64,000 nucleotides of DNA from Desulfuromonadaceae bacterium (GCA_028712075.1 JAQTQX010000013.1:59534-123533), one strand, 5' to 3'; counted from the stretch's first letter, positions 36,481 to 48,424 are shown. Translations and numbers: made by a program. Notes: generated by a model from the sequence alone, not told the origin.

Positions 36481-37554
36481 ATGCGCAAAGAATCACTGAA
36501 ATTTTTGGAAAAACTGCTTGATGCTCCTAGTCCTTCCGGGTACGAACAGCCTGCTCAGCGAGTGTTTCGCGATTATGTCGCACCATTTTGCGATGAGCTC
36601 ACTACCGATATCATGGGCAATGTTTTTGGCCGAATCAGCGGCACGGGGAAGAACCTCCCTCGCGTCATGATTGTTGGCCATACAGATGAAATTGGTCTGC
36701 AAATCAAGTATATTGACGATAAGGGCTTTCTCTATTTTGCGGCAGTCGGTGGAGTAGATGCCCATTTGACGCCGGGAAAACGGGTTTCGGTGCATACTGC
36801 ACAGGGGGTGATTCCGGGAGTGATCGGGAAAAAACCGATTCATCTTATGGATAATAAGGATCGCGAAACGGTCGTTAAACTGGAAGCGCAGTATATTGAT
36901 ATCGGTGCTTGCGATAAGAAGGATGCTCAGAAACTGGTCAGGGTCGGTGATGCTGTGACATTTGAGAGTTCATTTACCCGCCTCCATGGCGACCGGGTCG
37001 CCTCACGCGGTTTTGACGATAAGGCCGGCTGTTTTGTCGTAGCCGAAGTGCTGCGCCTGGTAGCTGCGTCCGGGAAAAAACTGGCGGTTGATCTGTACGG
37101 AGTCTCCTCGGTTCAGGAGGAAATAGGCCTGCGGGGGGGGACGACGAGCTGTTACACGGTGAACCCTGATATCGGTATCTGTGTGGAGGTCGATTTTGCG
37201 ACTGATCAGCCGGATGTCGAAAAAAAGCACAATGGGGAAGTTGCCCTGGGCAAGGGGCCGATTCTTGCCCGTGGTGCCAATATCAACCCGCATCTGTTCG
37301 AACTGTTGTCAGCGACAGCCACACAGGAAAAAATTGCTATCCAGCATACGGCGACCCCCCGTGCTACAGGGACTGATGCCAATGTCATGCAGATTTCGCG
37401 AGGTGGTGTTGCAACGGCGCTGGTCAAAATACCGCTCCGTTATATGCATACCCCTGTTGAAACTGTCTCGTTGACTGACCTGGAAGCTGCCGCCCGATTG
37501 ATTGTTGCAACCCTTGGACAGATCAGTTCACGCGAAGAGTTTATCCCACGCTGA
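36481..37554 (+). CDS. M42 family metallopeptidase (glutamyl/leucyl aminopeptidase type)
   Basis: A 357-residue di-metal peptidase of the tetrahedral aminopeptidase family. Metal and catalytic residues are visible in VGHTDEIGLQI (His, Asp), GFDDKAGCFV (bridging Asp), SVQEEIGLRGG (general base Glu and metal Glu), VEVDFATDQP (Asp) and RYMHTPVETVS (His). It probably degrades peptides in the cytoplasm. It follows the radical SAM gene after only two bases. Confidence 0.93.
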   Translation: MRKESLKFLEKLLDAPSPSGYEQPAQRVFRDYVAPFCDELTTDIMGNVFGRISGTGKNLPRVMIVGHTDEIGLQIKYIDDKGFLYFAAVGGVDAHLTPGKRVSVHTAQGVIPGVIGKKPIHLMDNKDRETVVKLEAQYIDIGACDKKDAQKLVRVGDAVTFESSFTRLHGDRVASRGFDDKAGCFVVAEVLRLVAASGKKLAVDLYGVSSVQEEIGLRGGTTSCYTVNPDIGICVEVDFATDQPDVEKKHNGEVALGKGPILARGANINPHLFELLSATATQEKIAIQHTATPRATGTDANVMQISRGGVATALVKIPLRYMHTPVETVSLTDLEAAARLIVATLGQISSREEFIPR

Positions 37555-37667
37555 TCGGTGCCGGGAGTAGTACCTGGTTACCGGTCAAAGTATACGAAAC
37601 GTGCGCGCCATTTCCCTTGACTTGGCCGGTACGCTGTACTAACTTCGTGAAAATTTTCATCTGCTAG

Positions 37668-39149
<1,482 letters not shown>

Positions 39150-39431
39150 CAATCCAAGCATATGACTCACACAAAGCCATACTGCACACCATGAAAGTCA
39201 AACAATTTTCCACGGTGTCTTTGTGGCTTTTTGCGTGAATAAATGTTCCATTTGGGTAGATCACCGGTCCGTGCCCGTGTGCGCGGTGGGCTGGTCAACA
39301 ACAAGTTGCAAACAAAGGAAAACAAGAAAGTATTTACAGTTGTCTGTTAATTCGCATTTTTTGAATTGAACATCATTCTTCAGCAGTCGCTTGAGAAATT
39401 GGTTAATTTTTGATTCAGGAGGATAGAGCAA

Positions 39432-39881
39432 ATGGCAACATCATCAAAAATCTTAGCACGATCAATTATGGCTGGCATTGTTTCCCTGCTGCTGATTCAG
39501 GTGGTGCCCTATGGCCGAACCTATACCAACCCGGCAATTATCAGCGAGCCATCCTGGGATAGTTCCGCAACCCGGGCTATTGTAAAGCGTGCCTGCTTCG
39601 ATTGTCACAGCAACGAGACAATATGGCCATGGTACTCACAGGTTGCCCCGGTATCTTGGTTGGTTCGATACGATGTAGATGAAGGACGAAGTGAACTGAA
39701 TTTTTCTGACTGGAAAAACGGAGCTCGTGAAGGTGAGCGTCCCGACAAGATTCGCAAGGAAATAACCAAAGGAGAAATGCCCCCCTTTGTGTTTAAACTG
39801 GCACATCCGGAGGCGCGTTTATCCGATGCTGAGAAAAGCCAGCTCATTGATGGGGTGAACGCAACAACACTACGTCGCTGA
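39432..39881 (+). CDS. Haem-binding domain protein (Haem_bd, c-type)
   Basis: A 149-residue exported protein with an N-terminal signal or anchor (about residues 10-25, GIVSLLLIQVVPYG) and a single c-type haem motif in KRACFDCHSNETIWPWY, followed by VAPVSWLVRYDVDEGRSELNFSDW. This is the Haem_bd domain plan; such proteins act in the periplasm, role unknown. GGAGG-type sequence precedes the ATG. It stands between guaB and a pseudogene, with no obvious partner. Confidence 0.88.
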   Translation: MATSSKILARSIMAGIVSLLLIQVVPYGRTYTNPAIISEPSWDSSATRAIVKRACFDCHSNETIWPWYSQVAPVSWLVRYDVDEGRSELNFSDWKNGAREGERPDKIRKEITKGEMPPFVFKLAHPEARLSDAEKSQLIDGVNATTLRR

Positions 39882-39999
39882 CAGTTGAGAAATCCGTCAA
39901 GAGAAACGTGGGAAAAAAGAAGGGTGCTTCCCCGTTATTAAAGAACACTTCGACCAGTACCCATGTATCATCAAAATAATTATTGAACGATAGTAACGT

Positions 40000-40404
40000 A
40001 TAGGATACCGTGTTGCCATTAATTATACGGTTGAAGAATACCTCCGCGAAGATGGAACAAGCCCTTATGAAGAGTGGTTCGTGGGTATGGACACCATCGC
40101 AGCGGCGAAAATTACCTTCGTAAAACTCAAAATGGAGCAGGGCATTCTTTCCAATGAAAAACGGTTCGGATGAAGTGGCGAGTATCGGCTGGATTGGGGG
40201 CCGGGCTCTCGAGTCTACATTAGTAGTAATGGTGATTCAGAAGCCGCTAAACTGATTCTGCGCAACCTCATAAATGCAATTATCGGATTCGAACGATTGG
40301 CTGAGGAAGTTCAGAAACCGAGCAAAAGTCTTCATCGCATGCTTTTTACTTCCGGAAATCCTGCCATGGAAAATCTTTCGGCTGTTTTTGCTACAATTAA
40401 ATAA
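40000..40404 (+). pseudogene. Decayed type II toxin-antitoxin pair (RelE/HigB-like toxin joined to antitoxin tail)
   Basis: One reading frame, not in the ORF track, gives [20 protein letters not shown], then a TGA at 40171, then GEYRLDWGPGSRVYIS. This matches the start and middle of RelE/ParE-type addiction killer proteins. The same frame runs directly into AAKLILRNLINAIIGFERLA and PSKSLHRMLFTSGNPAMENL, which match the C-terminal half of the cognate HigA/XRE-like antitoxin. The toxin C-terminus and the antitoxin N-terminus are thus missing, no ATG opens the frame, and a stop interrupts it. It is most likely a deletion relic, inactive. Recognition is from memory of these families. Confidence 0.7.
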
Positions 40405-40496
40405 ATACTGCACGTCAGGATAGATACCACCATTACTGCTGTTTAGTGCGTCATCTCGCCAGCAAGTACATCAACATCAAGAGGATAAAAGACTAT

Positions 40497-42059
40497 ATGA
40501 GTACCGACATCCACAAACAAAAAATACTGATTCTCGACTTTGGTTCCCAGTACACCCAGCTTATTGCCCGCCGCATTCGTGAGGCTCATGTCTATTGTGA
40601 ACTCCATCCATTTGATTTGGGGCTTGATGCGATCCGCTCTTTTAATCCGAGCGGCATCATTCTGTCCGGTGGTCCCTGCTCTGTGTACGAAGTAGGGGCT
40701 CCCACAATTGCCGAGGAACTATTCGAGCTGGGTGTGCCGGTGCTTGGCATCTGCTACGGTATGCAACTGATGAGCCGCCATTTCGGCGGTGAGGTTATTG
40801 CCGCCGGCAAGCGTGAATTCGGTCATGTCCAACTGAAGGCAGAGGGTGTTCCCGGGCCGTTATTTGACGGATTTTTCATTGATGGCGCAAGCCCGGTGTG
40901 GATGAGCCACGGTGATCATGTTGCCAAAATTCCGCAGTCTTTCGAGGTGGTTGCCGCAACAGACAACGCCCCGGTATGTGCCATCCAGGATGTTGATCGC
41001 AACCTTTACGGGGTGCAGTTCCATCCTGAAGTTAATCACACCCCGCGTGGCGAGATGTTGATTGACTGCTTTGTCCGAAAAATTTGCGGTTGCAGCGGTC
41101 AGTGGACGCCGGGGCAGATCATTGAAGATGCTGTCACACGTATCCGTGCCCAGGTTGGTGCAGATCACGTTATTCTTGGCTTATCCGGCGGTGTCGATTC
41201 CTCGGTGGCGGCGGCCCTGGTCCACCGCGCTATTGGTAGCCAGTTGACCTGCGTTTTTGTTGACAACGGCCTGCTCCGTCTGGGGGAGGGGGATCAGGTA
41301 ATGGCAACCTTTGCTGACAACCTCGGTGTGAAGGTCATACGAGTTGATGCTGAGCAGCGCTTCCTCAACGCCCTGGCTGGAGAGAGTGACCCGGAAAAAA
41401 AGCGCAAGATTATAGGCGGTCTGTTTGTGGATATTTTTGAGGAGGAATCGAAACACATCATCGATGCGAACTGGCTGGCGCAGGGAACCATCTACCCTGA
41501 TGTGATTGAATCAGCTGGCGCAAAAACCGGCAAGGCCCACAACATCAAAAGTCATCACAATGTCGGCGGACTGCCAGATTATATGAAGCTGAAACTGCTG
41601 GAACCGCTGCGGGAACTGTTCAAGGATGAAGTTCGTGCCATCGGTGAAGAGCTTGGCCTGCCTCGTCAGATGGTGTGGCGTCATCCGTTTCCCGGACCGG
41701 GGCTTGGCGTGCGCATTCTTGGTGAAGTTACAAAGGAATACTGCGATATTCTCCGTCAGGCCGATGCGATTTACATTGAAGAACTTTATGCGGCAGGTCA
41801 CTACGACAAGATCAGCCAGGCATTTGCTGTGTTTCTGCCGGTCAAGAGTGTCGGTGTCATGGGTGACGGCCGTACTTACGAATATGTTGTTGCACTGCGG
41901 GCGGTGGAGACCAAAGACTTTATGACCGCCGGCTGGTATCAGATGCCGTATGAAGACCTGGCTCGTATCAGTGGCCGCATTATCAACGAAGTGAAAGGCA
42001 TCAACCGCGTCGTCTACGATATCTCCAGCAAGCCACCTGCAACAATTGAGTGGGAATAG
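40497..42059 (+). CDS. guaA: GMP synthase (glutamine-hydrolysing)
   Basis: Amidates XMP to GMP. The 520-residue enzyme has a class I glutamine amidotransferase domain ([14 protein letters not shown] with catalytic Cys, [11 protein letters not shown] with His-Glu), the ATP pyrophosphatase loop [17 protein letters not shown], and the C-terminal dimerisation domain with [16 protein letters not shown] and the ending KPPATIEWE. The start at 40497 ([13 protein letters not shown]) is preferred to the longer ORF. cydD begins 15 bases after its stop. Confidence 0.97.
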   Translation: MSTDIHKQKILILDFGSQYTQLIARRIREAHVYCELHPFDLGLDAIRSFNPSGIILSGGPCSVYEVGAPTIAEELFELGVPVLGICYGMQLMSRHFGGEVIAAGKREFGHVQLKAEGVPGPLFDGFFIDGASPVWMSHGDHVAKIPQSFEVVAATDNAPVCAIQDVDRNLYGVQFHPEVNHTPRGEMLIDCFVRKICGCSGQWTPGQIIEDAVTRIRAQVGADHVILGLSGGVDSSVAAALVHRAIGSQLTCVFVDNGLLRLGEGDQVMATFADNLGVKVIRVDAEQRFLNALAGESDPEKKRKIIGGLFVDIFEEESKHIIDANWLAQGTIYPDVIESAGAKTGKAHNIKSHHNVGGLPDYMKLKLLEPLRELFKDEVRAIGEELGLPRQMVWRHPFPGPGLGVRILGEVTKEYCDILRQADAIYIEELYAAGHYDKISQAFAVFLPVKSVGVMGDGRTYEYVVALRAVETKDFMTAGWYQMPYEDLARISGRIINEVKGINRVVYDISSKPPATIEWE

Positions 42060-42074
42060 CTTTATTACCTGTCT

Positions 42075-43817
42075 ATGACGGAACATTCTGAAGAGAGTAC
42101 CGACAGTAACCAACTACGGGATAACAGCTCCGAACAGTGGCTGTTTGTCGAAGCTGGAAAAATCAGAGGGCTCCTGTTCGGCATCGTCGGCCTGGCCGCT
42201 GGTGTCGGGTTGCTGGTGGTTTTTCAGGCTCACATATTGGCGACCACCTGTCAGTACGTTGTCATTCAGGGTAAGGGAGTATCTTCGATTCTCCCACTTG
42301 CGGCTCTGCTGTTTCTGCTTGCTGCCGGGCGATGTCTGCTCACCGCTGTTCTGGAAATCAACTCTGCTGCTGCCGCAGCCAAGGTCAAACAGGCGGTACG
42401 CAGCAGACTGTATCGTAAAATTATGGCTCTTGGACCAGCCGGTCTGCCGGGAGATGAAACCGGCCCCTTGATTGAAACCGTCACCAAGGGTGTTGATGAA
42501 CTGGAGCCATATTTTACCCGCTTCCTTCCCCAGCTTTCCCTCGCGGCGATCCTGCCGCTCATGTTTCTGATCGTAATTGTTCCCTCCGAATGGCGCTCAG
42601 GTTTGGTGCTGCTCTTTTCTGCCCCGTTTATCCCCCTGTTCATGATTCTGATCGGTCGCGGCTCGGAAAAACTTCATCGCCGTCAGTGGGGCCGACTCTC
42701 CCGAATGGCCGGTCATCTCCTCGATCTGGTGCAGGGATTGCCGGATCTTATTATCTTCGGCGCCGCAAAAAGGGAAGCAACGGTCGTCGCACGCGTTTCC
42801 GACGAGTATCGCTCTGCTACCATGGCTGTATTACGGGTGGCTTTCCTCTCCGCATTTGCCCTGGAATTCTTTGCCACCGTCGGAACTGCACTGGTTGCGG
42901 TGATCATCGGCTTCAGACTTCTGCTTGGAGATCTCTCCCTTGGGGAAGGACTTTTCGTACTACTCATGGCACCGGAATTCTACCTGCCGCTCCGTAACCT
43001 CGGACTCTCATATCACGCCAGGATGCAGGGGGTGGCCGCCGCTGAACGGATAGCGCCGCTGCTTGCCAGGCCGCTGCCCGAAGGATTTGCCGGAACCTTT
43101 CCGGCCCCGTCAGGTCCCCCGGCAATACTCTTTGAAGGGGTTACATTCCGATATGGCGGTGTCAGAGGCGGGGTCACCGCTGTTGATCTGGAATTGCCGG
43201 CCGGCAGCATTACCGCCCTGGCGGGAGAGAGCGGTGCGGGCAAAACCACCCTTGCGCGGCTTCTGGTGGGGCTGGCCAGGCCTGAATCGGGACGTATTCT
43301 TGTCAACGGCCATGATTTGACAACGCTTGCGCCTGATTCCTGGCGCTCCCGGCTGGCCTGGGTGCCGCAGACACCCTATTTTACTTCGGGAACAGTGCGG
43401 GAAAATCTCCTTCTGGGTCGTCCGGATGCCGACGAGGACCTGATCAATACCGCACTTGCCGCTGCCGCTGCCGACCAATTCATCAGTCGTCTTCCCCGTG
43501 GCCTGGACACTCTTCTGGGAGATCGTGGCGCCGGACTGTCCGGGGGGGAATTACGGCGACTGGCCCTTGCCAGGGCATATATATGTCAGGCGACTCTGGT
43601 CGTGCTGGACGAGCCGACGGCGGGGCTTGACGCTGAAAGCGAACGCCTGGTGTGTGAGGCGCTGAAACGGGTGGCCCGGGGGCGAACGGTTCTGGTCATC
43701 AGCCATCGCGAGCAGACCATGTCCTCTACCGAAAGAGTGGCGGAAATAGTTGACGGCCGTATTGAGCAGGTTCTGTTGTCTGCGGAATATTTGTCTCGTT
43801 GCGAGGTGCCGGTGTGA
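42075..43817 (+). CDS. cydD: ABC exporter CydD (cytochrome bd assembly)
   Basis: A 580-residue half-transporter with six membrane helices (residues about 30-310) and an ATPase domain: Walker A GESGAGKTTLARLL, signature LSGGELRRLALARAY, Walker B LVVLDEPTAGLD, switch histidine ISHREQ. Together with CydC it exports thiol compounds (cysteine, glutathione) or, as newer work suggests, moves haem, and is needed to mature cytochrome bd. Closely follows guaA but is functionally tied to cydC and cydAB. Confidence 0.94.
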   Translation: MTEHSEESTDSNQLRDNSSEQWLFVEAGKIRGLLFGIVGLAAGVGLLVVFQAHILATTCQYVVIQGKGVSSILPLAALLFLLAAGRCLLTAVLEINSAAAAAKVKQAVRSRLYRKIMALGPAGLPGDETGPLIETVTKGVDELEPYFTRFLPQLSLAAILPLMFLIVIVPSEWRSGLVLLFSAPFIPLFMILIGRGSEKLHRRQWGRLSRMAGHLLDLVQGLPDLIIFGAAKREATVVARVSDEYRSATMAVLRVAFLSAFALEFFATVGTALVAVIIGFRLLLGDLSLGEGLFVLLMAPEFYLPLRNLGLSYHARMQGVAAAERIAPLLARPLPEGFAGTFPAPSGPPAILFEGVTFRYGGVRGGVTAVDLELPAGSITALAGESGAGKTTLARLLVGLARPESGRILVNGHDLTTLAPDSWRSRLAWVPQTPYFTSGTVRENLLLGRPDADEDLINTALAAAAADQFISRLPRGLDTLLGDRGAGLSGGELRRLALARAYICQATLVVLDEPTAGLDAESERLVCEALKRVARGRTVLVISHREQTMSSTERVAEIVDGRIEQVLLSAEYLSRCEVPV

Positions 43818-45457
43818 ACCAGTTGGTTCGTTTCCTGATAATCTCCCGTGGCCAGTGGTTCTGGATGGGGGCCGGTATTGTGCTGGGTGTGCTCGTGATA
43901 TTTGCAAATACCCTGCTGATGGCCATCTCCGGCTGGTTTATCGCGTCCATGGCTGTTTCCGGCAGCAGTGGGGCGGCGTTCAATTATTTTTTTCCTTCGG
44001 CAAGCATACGTTTTCTTGCCATTGCACGAACGGTGGGGCGATACGCCGAGAGACTGGTAACCCACGAGGCTACCTTCAGAATCCTTTCGGAGCTGCGGGT
44101 CTGGCTGTTCAAGCGGTTCGAACCGTTGGCTCCCGCCTGTCTGGAGCGTTATGCCGGTGGCGATGTGACGGGACGATTGCGGGGCGACGTGGATGCCCTG
44201 GAAACACTGTACCTCAAAATCATCGCGCCGCTTGCAGTGGGAACTCTCTCAATCCTGGCAGCGCTTGTTTTCCTGCTCTGGTTCAGCCCCCCATCCGCCG
44301 GGGTGATGCTGCTGTTTCTTGTTCTTGCAGGAGTAGTCCTGCCTCTGCTGGTTCGCCGGTTTTCGGAAGAACCGGGCAGACGATCCGCTCTGCTGGCTGC
44401 CGAACTGCGCAACAAGGTGACGGAAGGGCTGCAAGGGGTAGAAGAGTTGATATTGCTGGGCGCGGTAGAACGTCAGGCAGCAGTCGTGGACGGTTTGTCG
44501 GCAGAAGTGATCGCGGAACAGGAACGTTTGGGGCGGATTAATGGCCTTTCTCTCGGCGGAATGGCTTTCTTTGCCGGTTCAGGCGTCGCAGCGGTTTTGT
44601 TGACCGGTAGTATGCAGGTTGCTTCCCAGCAGATTCCCTCCCCCAATCTGGTGATGCTGCTGCTGTTTTCCGCCGCGATTTTTGAAGCTGCGGGTCTGCT
44701 CCCTTCAGCCCTGCACCTGCTGCCGGCGGCACAGGAGTCGGTTTCCCGCATCTTCGAGTTGGCAGATGCTCCCATACCGGTACCAGACAATCCCGTTTCG
44801 TATGACCTGCCGGCAGACAGCGCGCTCTGTTTCAGCAACGTATCCGCTTCGTACCTGCCGGGTAAGCCGGTTCTACATAATATTTCACTGACTGTCCCCG
44901 CTGGCGGCAGCGTGGTTTTGACCGGTTCCAGCGGTATCGGTAAAAGCCTTCTGGTTGAAATTCTCCTCCGTTTTCGCGACTATGAAGGAAGCGTTACCGT
45001 GGGGGGGGTCGAAATCTGTGATCTGCCAAAAGAGACAGTAATCGGTATGATCGCTGCGGTGCCGCAACGCCCCCACCTGTTCAACGGCACCATTCGGGAA
45101 AACATTCTGCTCGGAAATGTGTCTGCCGATGAGGAACAACTACAGCAAGCCCTCAAAAACAGCTGTCTTGACCTGTGGGTTGCGGCTCTTCCTCTCGGGA
45201 TGGAGACAATGGTAGGGGTCAGCGGTTCCGCTGTTTCCGGCGGCGAAGCGCGCCGCATTGCTCTTGCCCGTGCTCTGCTCAAGAATGCTCCCATACTGCT
45301 GCTGGACGAACCGACCGAAGGGCTTGACTGCGCAACGGAGCGCGAAATAGTATCACGTCTGAATAGCTGGTTCAGGAACGCCGGCACTGCAACTATGCTG
45401 GTCGTCAGCCATCGTCCTGCCTGTCTGCAGCTTGGTAACTCCGTGATCCACCTGTAG
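43814..45457 (+). CDS. cydC: ABC exporter CydC (cytochrome bd assembly)
   Basis: The partner of CydD, 547 residues, with six membrane helices (FLIISRGQWFWMGAGIVLG first) and an ATPase with GSSGIGKSLLVEILL, VSGGEARRIALARALL, ILLLDEPTEGLD and VVSHRPA. Its GTG start at 43814 overlaps the cydD stop as GTGA; the TTG five codons upstream in the track is less likely. The conserved HEATFRILSELRVWLFKRFEPLAP coupling region is present. Confidence 0.94.
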   Translation: MNQLVRFLIISRGQWFWMGAGIVLGVLVIFANTLLMAISGWFIASMAVSGSSGAAFNYFFPSASIRFLAIARTVGRYAERLVTHEATFRILSELRVWLFKRFEPLAPACLERYAGGDVTGRLRGDVDALETLYLKIIAPLAVGTLSILAALVFLLWFSPPSAGVMLLFLVLAGVVLPLLVRRFSEEPGRRSALLAAELRNKVTEGLQGVEELILLGAVERQAAVVDGLSAEVIAEQERLGRINGLSLGGMAFFAGSGVAAVLLTGSMQVASQQIPSPNLVMLLLFSAAIFEAAGLLPSALHLLPAAQESVSRIFELADAPIPVPDNPVSYDLPADSALCFSNVSASYLPGKPVLHNISLTVPAGGSVVLTGSSGIGKSLLVEILLRFRDYEGSVTVGGVEICDLPKETVIGMIAAVPQRPHLFNGTIRENILLGNVSADEEQLQQALKNSCLDLWVAALPLGMETMVGVSGSAVSGGEARRIALARALLKNAPILLLDEPTEGLDCATEREIVSRLNSWFRNAGTATMLVVSHRPACLQLGNSVIHL

Positions 45458-45782
45458 CCCTGAAACCAGTCAGAAGATAATTCCACACATCACACGGTTT
45501 TTCAATGTCACGCTGTTTTTTTTGTTTGACATTTTTCTAAAATTCAAATAAAGATAAAAAAGCTCCTGTTGGTACCATTAGCAAGCAATTCATTATTAAT
45601 ATCACATCAAATAAGCTGCAGGTTCTGTCTGCACAATGCAATAGTGAGACGTTATTTTTGCAGTGCCTTTCTTGACTTTACAGAAACCAGCGCTACGTTT
45701 TATTAACCTGTCATATGGTTGGCATGAATAAGCACGCTACCTAGGCACACACCTGCGGTAAAAAACTCCACAAGGGGGAAGT
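45458..45782. other. 325-base gene-free stretch between cydC and cydA
   Basis: AT-rich interval that must hold the cydAB promoter if cydAB is not read from cydDC. TTGACT at 45674 is a fair -35 box but no good -10 follows at the right spacing. No terminator hairpin and no FNR-type TTGAT-ATCAA box was seen. Confidence 0.45.
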
Positions 45783-47129
45783 ATGAATGTAGTTACTCTC
45801 AGCCAGCTGCAGTTTGCGGCAACCGGAATGTTTCATTGGATATTCGTTCCGCTCACACTCGGGCTATCAATAATGACAGCCTGGATGGAGACCAAGTACG
45901 TGACCACGGGAGACGAGACCTGGCTGCGCATGACCAAATTCTGGGGTAAGCTCTTTCTGATCAACTTCGCCCTTGGAGTTGTCACCGGTATCACTATGGA
46001 GTTCCAGTTTGGTTTGAACTGGTCGGAATATTCCCGCTACGTCGGAGACATTTTCGGTGCGCCTCTGGCCATTGAGGCCACCTTTGCCTTCTTCCTCGAA
46101 TCTGTGTTTATCGGAGTCTGGATCTTCGGTTGGAACAAGATATCCAAAAAAACTCATCTGGTGGCTATCTGGCTCACTGCCGTCGCCACGAATGTCTCTG
46201 CGCTCATCATCCTGCTTGCCAATGCCTGGATGCAGAAACCGGTCGGGTATGTGATTCGCAACAACAGGGCCGAAATGAATGATTTTCTGCAAGTTCTCAC
46301 GAACGACTATGGCTGGATCAAATTTATCCATACGCTGCTTTCCGGTTATGCTCTGGCAGCGTTTCTGATTATGGGTGTTTCCGCCTGGCATCTGCTGCGG
46401 AAAAATGAAAATGATTTTTTTGTCCGATCGTTCAAAATGGCTGCCGTGTGGGCGTTTGTCGCCACCATCGGCGTAGCCGTCACCGGTGACATGCACGCTG
46501 TTGAAATTGCCGAACACCAGCCGACAAAGTTTGCCGCTATGGAGGCACAATGGGAGACAAAGCGCGGTGTTGGCATGCATCTGTTACTGCTTCCTGATGT
46601 GGAGAATGAGCGCAACTCGATTGAACAGCTCTATATACCCAACATACTCAGCATCATGGCTTTTCATGATGCATCGGGAGAAATTAAAGGACTGAAATCT
46701 TTTCCAAAGGAACTCCGCCCGCCGGTCTTGCCTACTTTTATCAGTTTTCGCGTGATGGTCGGATTGGGAATGTTCATGATTCTGGCCAGTCTGGCGGCTA
46801 TTGTTCTGTCGCGCAAGCAGACATTCACCGAGAACCGCACCTTTCTGACCATTATGGTCTTTGCGATACCGGCACCGTATCTGGCACAACAGTTGGGATG
46901 GCTCGTGGCTGAATTGGGCCGGCAACCCTGGATCGTGTACGGAGTGTTGAAAACTTCGGATGCGGTTTCAAAATCAATAACGTCCACGCAGGTAATTCTC
47001 TCGCTGCTCGGGTTTACCGTCCTGTACGGCATGTTAGGAGCTATCGATATTTTTCTTCTGGTCAAATACGCAAAAAAGGGACCGGATACAGATGTTTCCA
47101 GTATCATAAATGTTCAGGGGAGGGGATAA
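45783..47129 (+). CDS. cydA: Cytochrome bd ubiquinol oxidase subunit I
   Basis: The 448-residue haem-bearing subunit of the bd oxidase, which reduces oxygen with quinol without pumping protons and has high oxygen affinity. Haem ligands are in the N-terminal TGMFHWIFVPLTLG (His for b595/d) and GYALAAFLIMGVSAWHLL (His region for b558), with GLNWSEYSRYVGDIFGAPLAIEA and GRQPWIVYGVLKTSDAVS as further signatures. The Q-loop is short, as in the CIO/short-Q-loop type. AAGGGGGAA precedes the start. Followed directly by cydB. Confidence 0.96.
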   Translation: MNVVTLSQLQFAATGMFHWIFVPLTLGLSIMTAWMETKYVTTGDETWLRMTKFWGKLFLINFALGVVTGITMEFQFGLNWSEYSRYVGDIFGAPLAIEATFAFFLESVFIGVWIFGWNKISKKTHLVAIWLTAVATNVSALIILLANAWMQKPVGYVIRNNRAEMNDFLQVLTNDYGWIKFIHTLLSGYALAAFLIMGVSAWHLLRKNENDFFVRSFKMAAVWAFVATIGVAVTGDMHAVEIAEHQPTKFAAMEAQWETKRGVGMHLLLLPDVENERNSIEQLYIPNILSIMAFHDASGEIKGLKSFPKELRPPVLPTFISFRVMVGLGMFMILASLAAIVLSRKQTFTENRTFLTIMVFAIPAPYLAQQLGWLVAELGRQPWIVYGVLKTSDAVSKSITSTQVILSLLGFTVLYGMLGAIDIFLLVKYAKKGPDTDVSSIINVQGRG

Positions 47130-47132
47130 CTC

Positions 47133-48188
47133 ATGGATATATCCGTATTTCAAATCATTTGGTTCGTACTGTGGGGCGTTTTGTGGACGGCCTATTTCAT
47201 GCTGGACGGCTTTGTACTGGGAACCGGTTTCATGGCAGGTTTCCTGGCAAAAAGCGATACTGAAAAACGGGTGTTGATCAATGCCGTTGGTCCTGTCTGG
47301 GATGGCAATGAAGTCTGGCTGGTCACAGCCGGCGGCGCTACGTTCGCAGCCTTTCCAACCACCTATGCCCTGATGTTCAGTAATCTCTATTCTGCACTGA
47401 TTCTGCTGTTATTCGCACTGATTGTGCGTGGCGTCTCTTTTGAATTCAGAGGTAAAATTGATAGTCCTGTTTGGAAAAAATCCTGGGATACCGCCATAAT
47501 CGTATCCAGTTTTCTTCCGGCACTGCTCTTCGGTGTCGCTTTTGGCAATATTTTCAAAGGAATTCCGATGAGAAATGACTTTGCCGCCATCAACTTCAGC
47601 TATGACGGTACCCTGATCGGCCTGCTCAACCCCTACGGCCTGCTGACCGGCGTACTATTCGTCTTGCTCTTTGCTGTTCATGGTTCACTCTATGCTGCCA
47701 TAAAAACTACCGGAGACCTTAGCAGACGTGGTGAGGAGCTGGCCAACAAACTTTGGCTGCCGCTTCTGGTTGTTGCCATCGCATTCCTTGGCTATAGCTA
47801 TCCGGCAACGAAACTGTACGATAATTTCCTCAAAGCGCCGGTTCTGCTGATTGCTCCGCTGATCGCGGTTGTATCGCTCCTGCTGGTCAAAGTGTTTATT
47901 GCCAAGGGTTCATGTCATAAAGCCTTTCTTTTCTCATGCCTGACCATCGTTTTTGTAGTATTCACCGGCGTGACCGGGTTGTTCCCAAACCTGATCCCAT
48001 CGAATATTGACCCGGCTTCCAACCTGACCATCTTCAATTCGTCGTCCAGTCTGCTGACACTCCAGATTATGACCGTGGTTGCGGCGATTTTTGTTCCGAT
48101 CGTCATATGCTATAAAATCTGGGTATATCGCATCTTCAGGGCGAGAGTAACCAACGAAGAGGTTCTGGGTAATTCTGAGGCGTACTAG
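47133..48188 (+). CDS. cydB: Cytochrome bd ubiquinol oxidase subunit II
   Basis: A 351-residue membrane protein, the second subunit of bd oxidase. Typical segments are MLDGFVLGTGFMAGFL, VWDGNEVWLVTAGGATFAAFPTTYA and RGVSFEFRGKIDSPVWKKSWD. It starts three bases after the cydA stop. A strong hairpin follows. No small CydX-like gene was seen after it. Confidence 0.96.
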   Translation: MDISVFQIIWFVLWGVLWTAYFMLDGFVLGTGFMAGFLAKSDTEKRVLINAVGPVWDGNEVWLVTAGGATFAAFPTTYALMFSNLYSALILLLFALIVRGVSFEFRGKIDSPVWKKSWDTAIIVSSFLPALLFGVAFGNIFKGIPMRNDFAAINFSYDGTLIGLLNPYGLLTGVLFVLLFAVHGSLYAAIKTTGDLSRRGEELANKLWLPLLVVAIAFLGYSYPATKLYDNFLKAPVLLIAPLIAVVSLLLVKVFIAKGSCHKAFLFSCLTIVFVVFTGVTGLFPNLIPSNIDPASNLTIFNSSSSLLTLQIMTVVAAIFVPIVICYKIWVYRIFRARVTNEEVLGNSEAY

Positions 48189-48223
48189 CGTTATATTACG
48201 GTAGTGCTACTATTTTGATGAGT

Positions 48224-48264
48224 AACAGTCATCCTTCGAGTAACCGGGGATGACTGTTATTTGT
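48224..48264 (+). terminator. Terminator hairpin after cydB
   Basis: An 11-base perfect stem (AACAGTCATCC with GGATGACTGTT) and a 13-base loop, followed by ATTTGTATT. It lies 36 bases after the cydB stop and separates cydAB from the cbb3 genes. Confidence 0.75.
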
Positions 48265-48424
48265 ATTCTCTTCCTGTAAGCGGTCTTGTGGCTACATCAT
48301 GTCCCCCCGATCATTTCTAATACTTACTCCCGAAAAAATTTTCAGAATACGTGCAATAAAACTATTTCATGGTAAAATTCCGGTGTGCTGAATTCATTGG
48401 GGTCGTTTAGTGAATAGTTACTCG

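Noticed and set aside
39155-39235. CCAC-GTGG hairpin followed by CTTTTTG after guaB as a terminator
   Set aside because: Only a four-base stem; too weak to annotate.
45667-45740. Possible sigma-54 or sigma-70 promoter before cydA
   Set aside because: The GG-GC spacing of the sigma-54-like sequence is one base short, and TTGACT has no acceptable -10 box.
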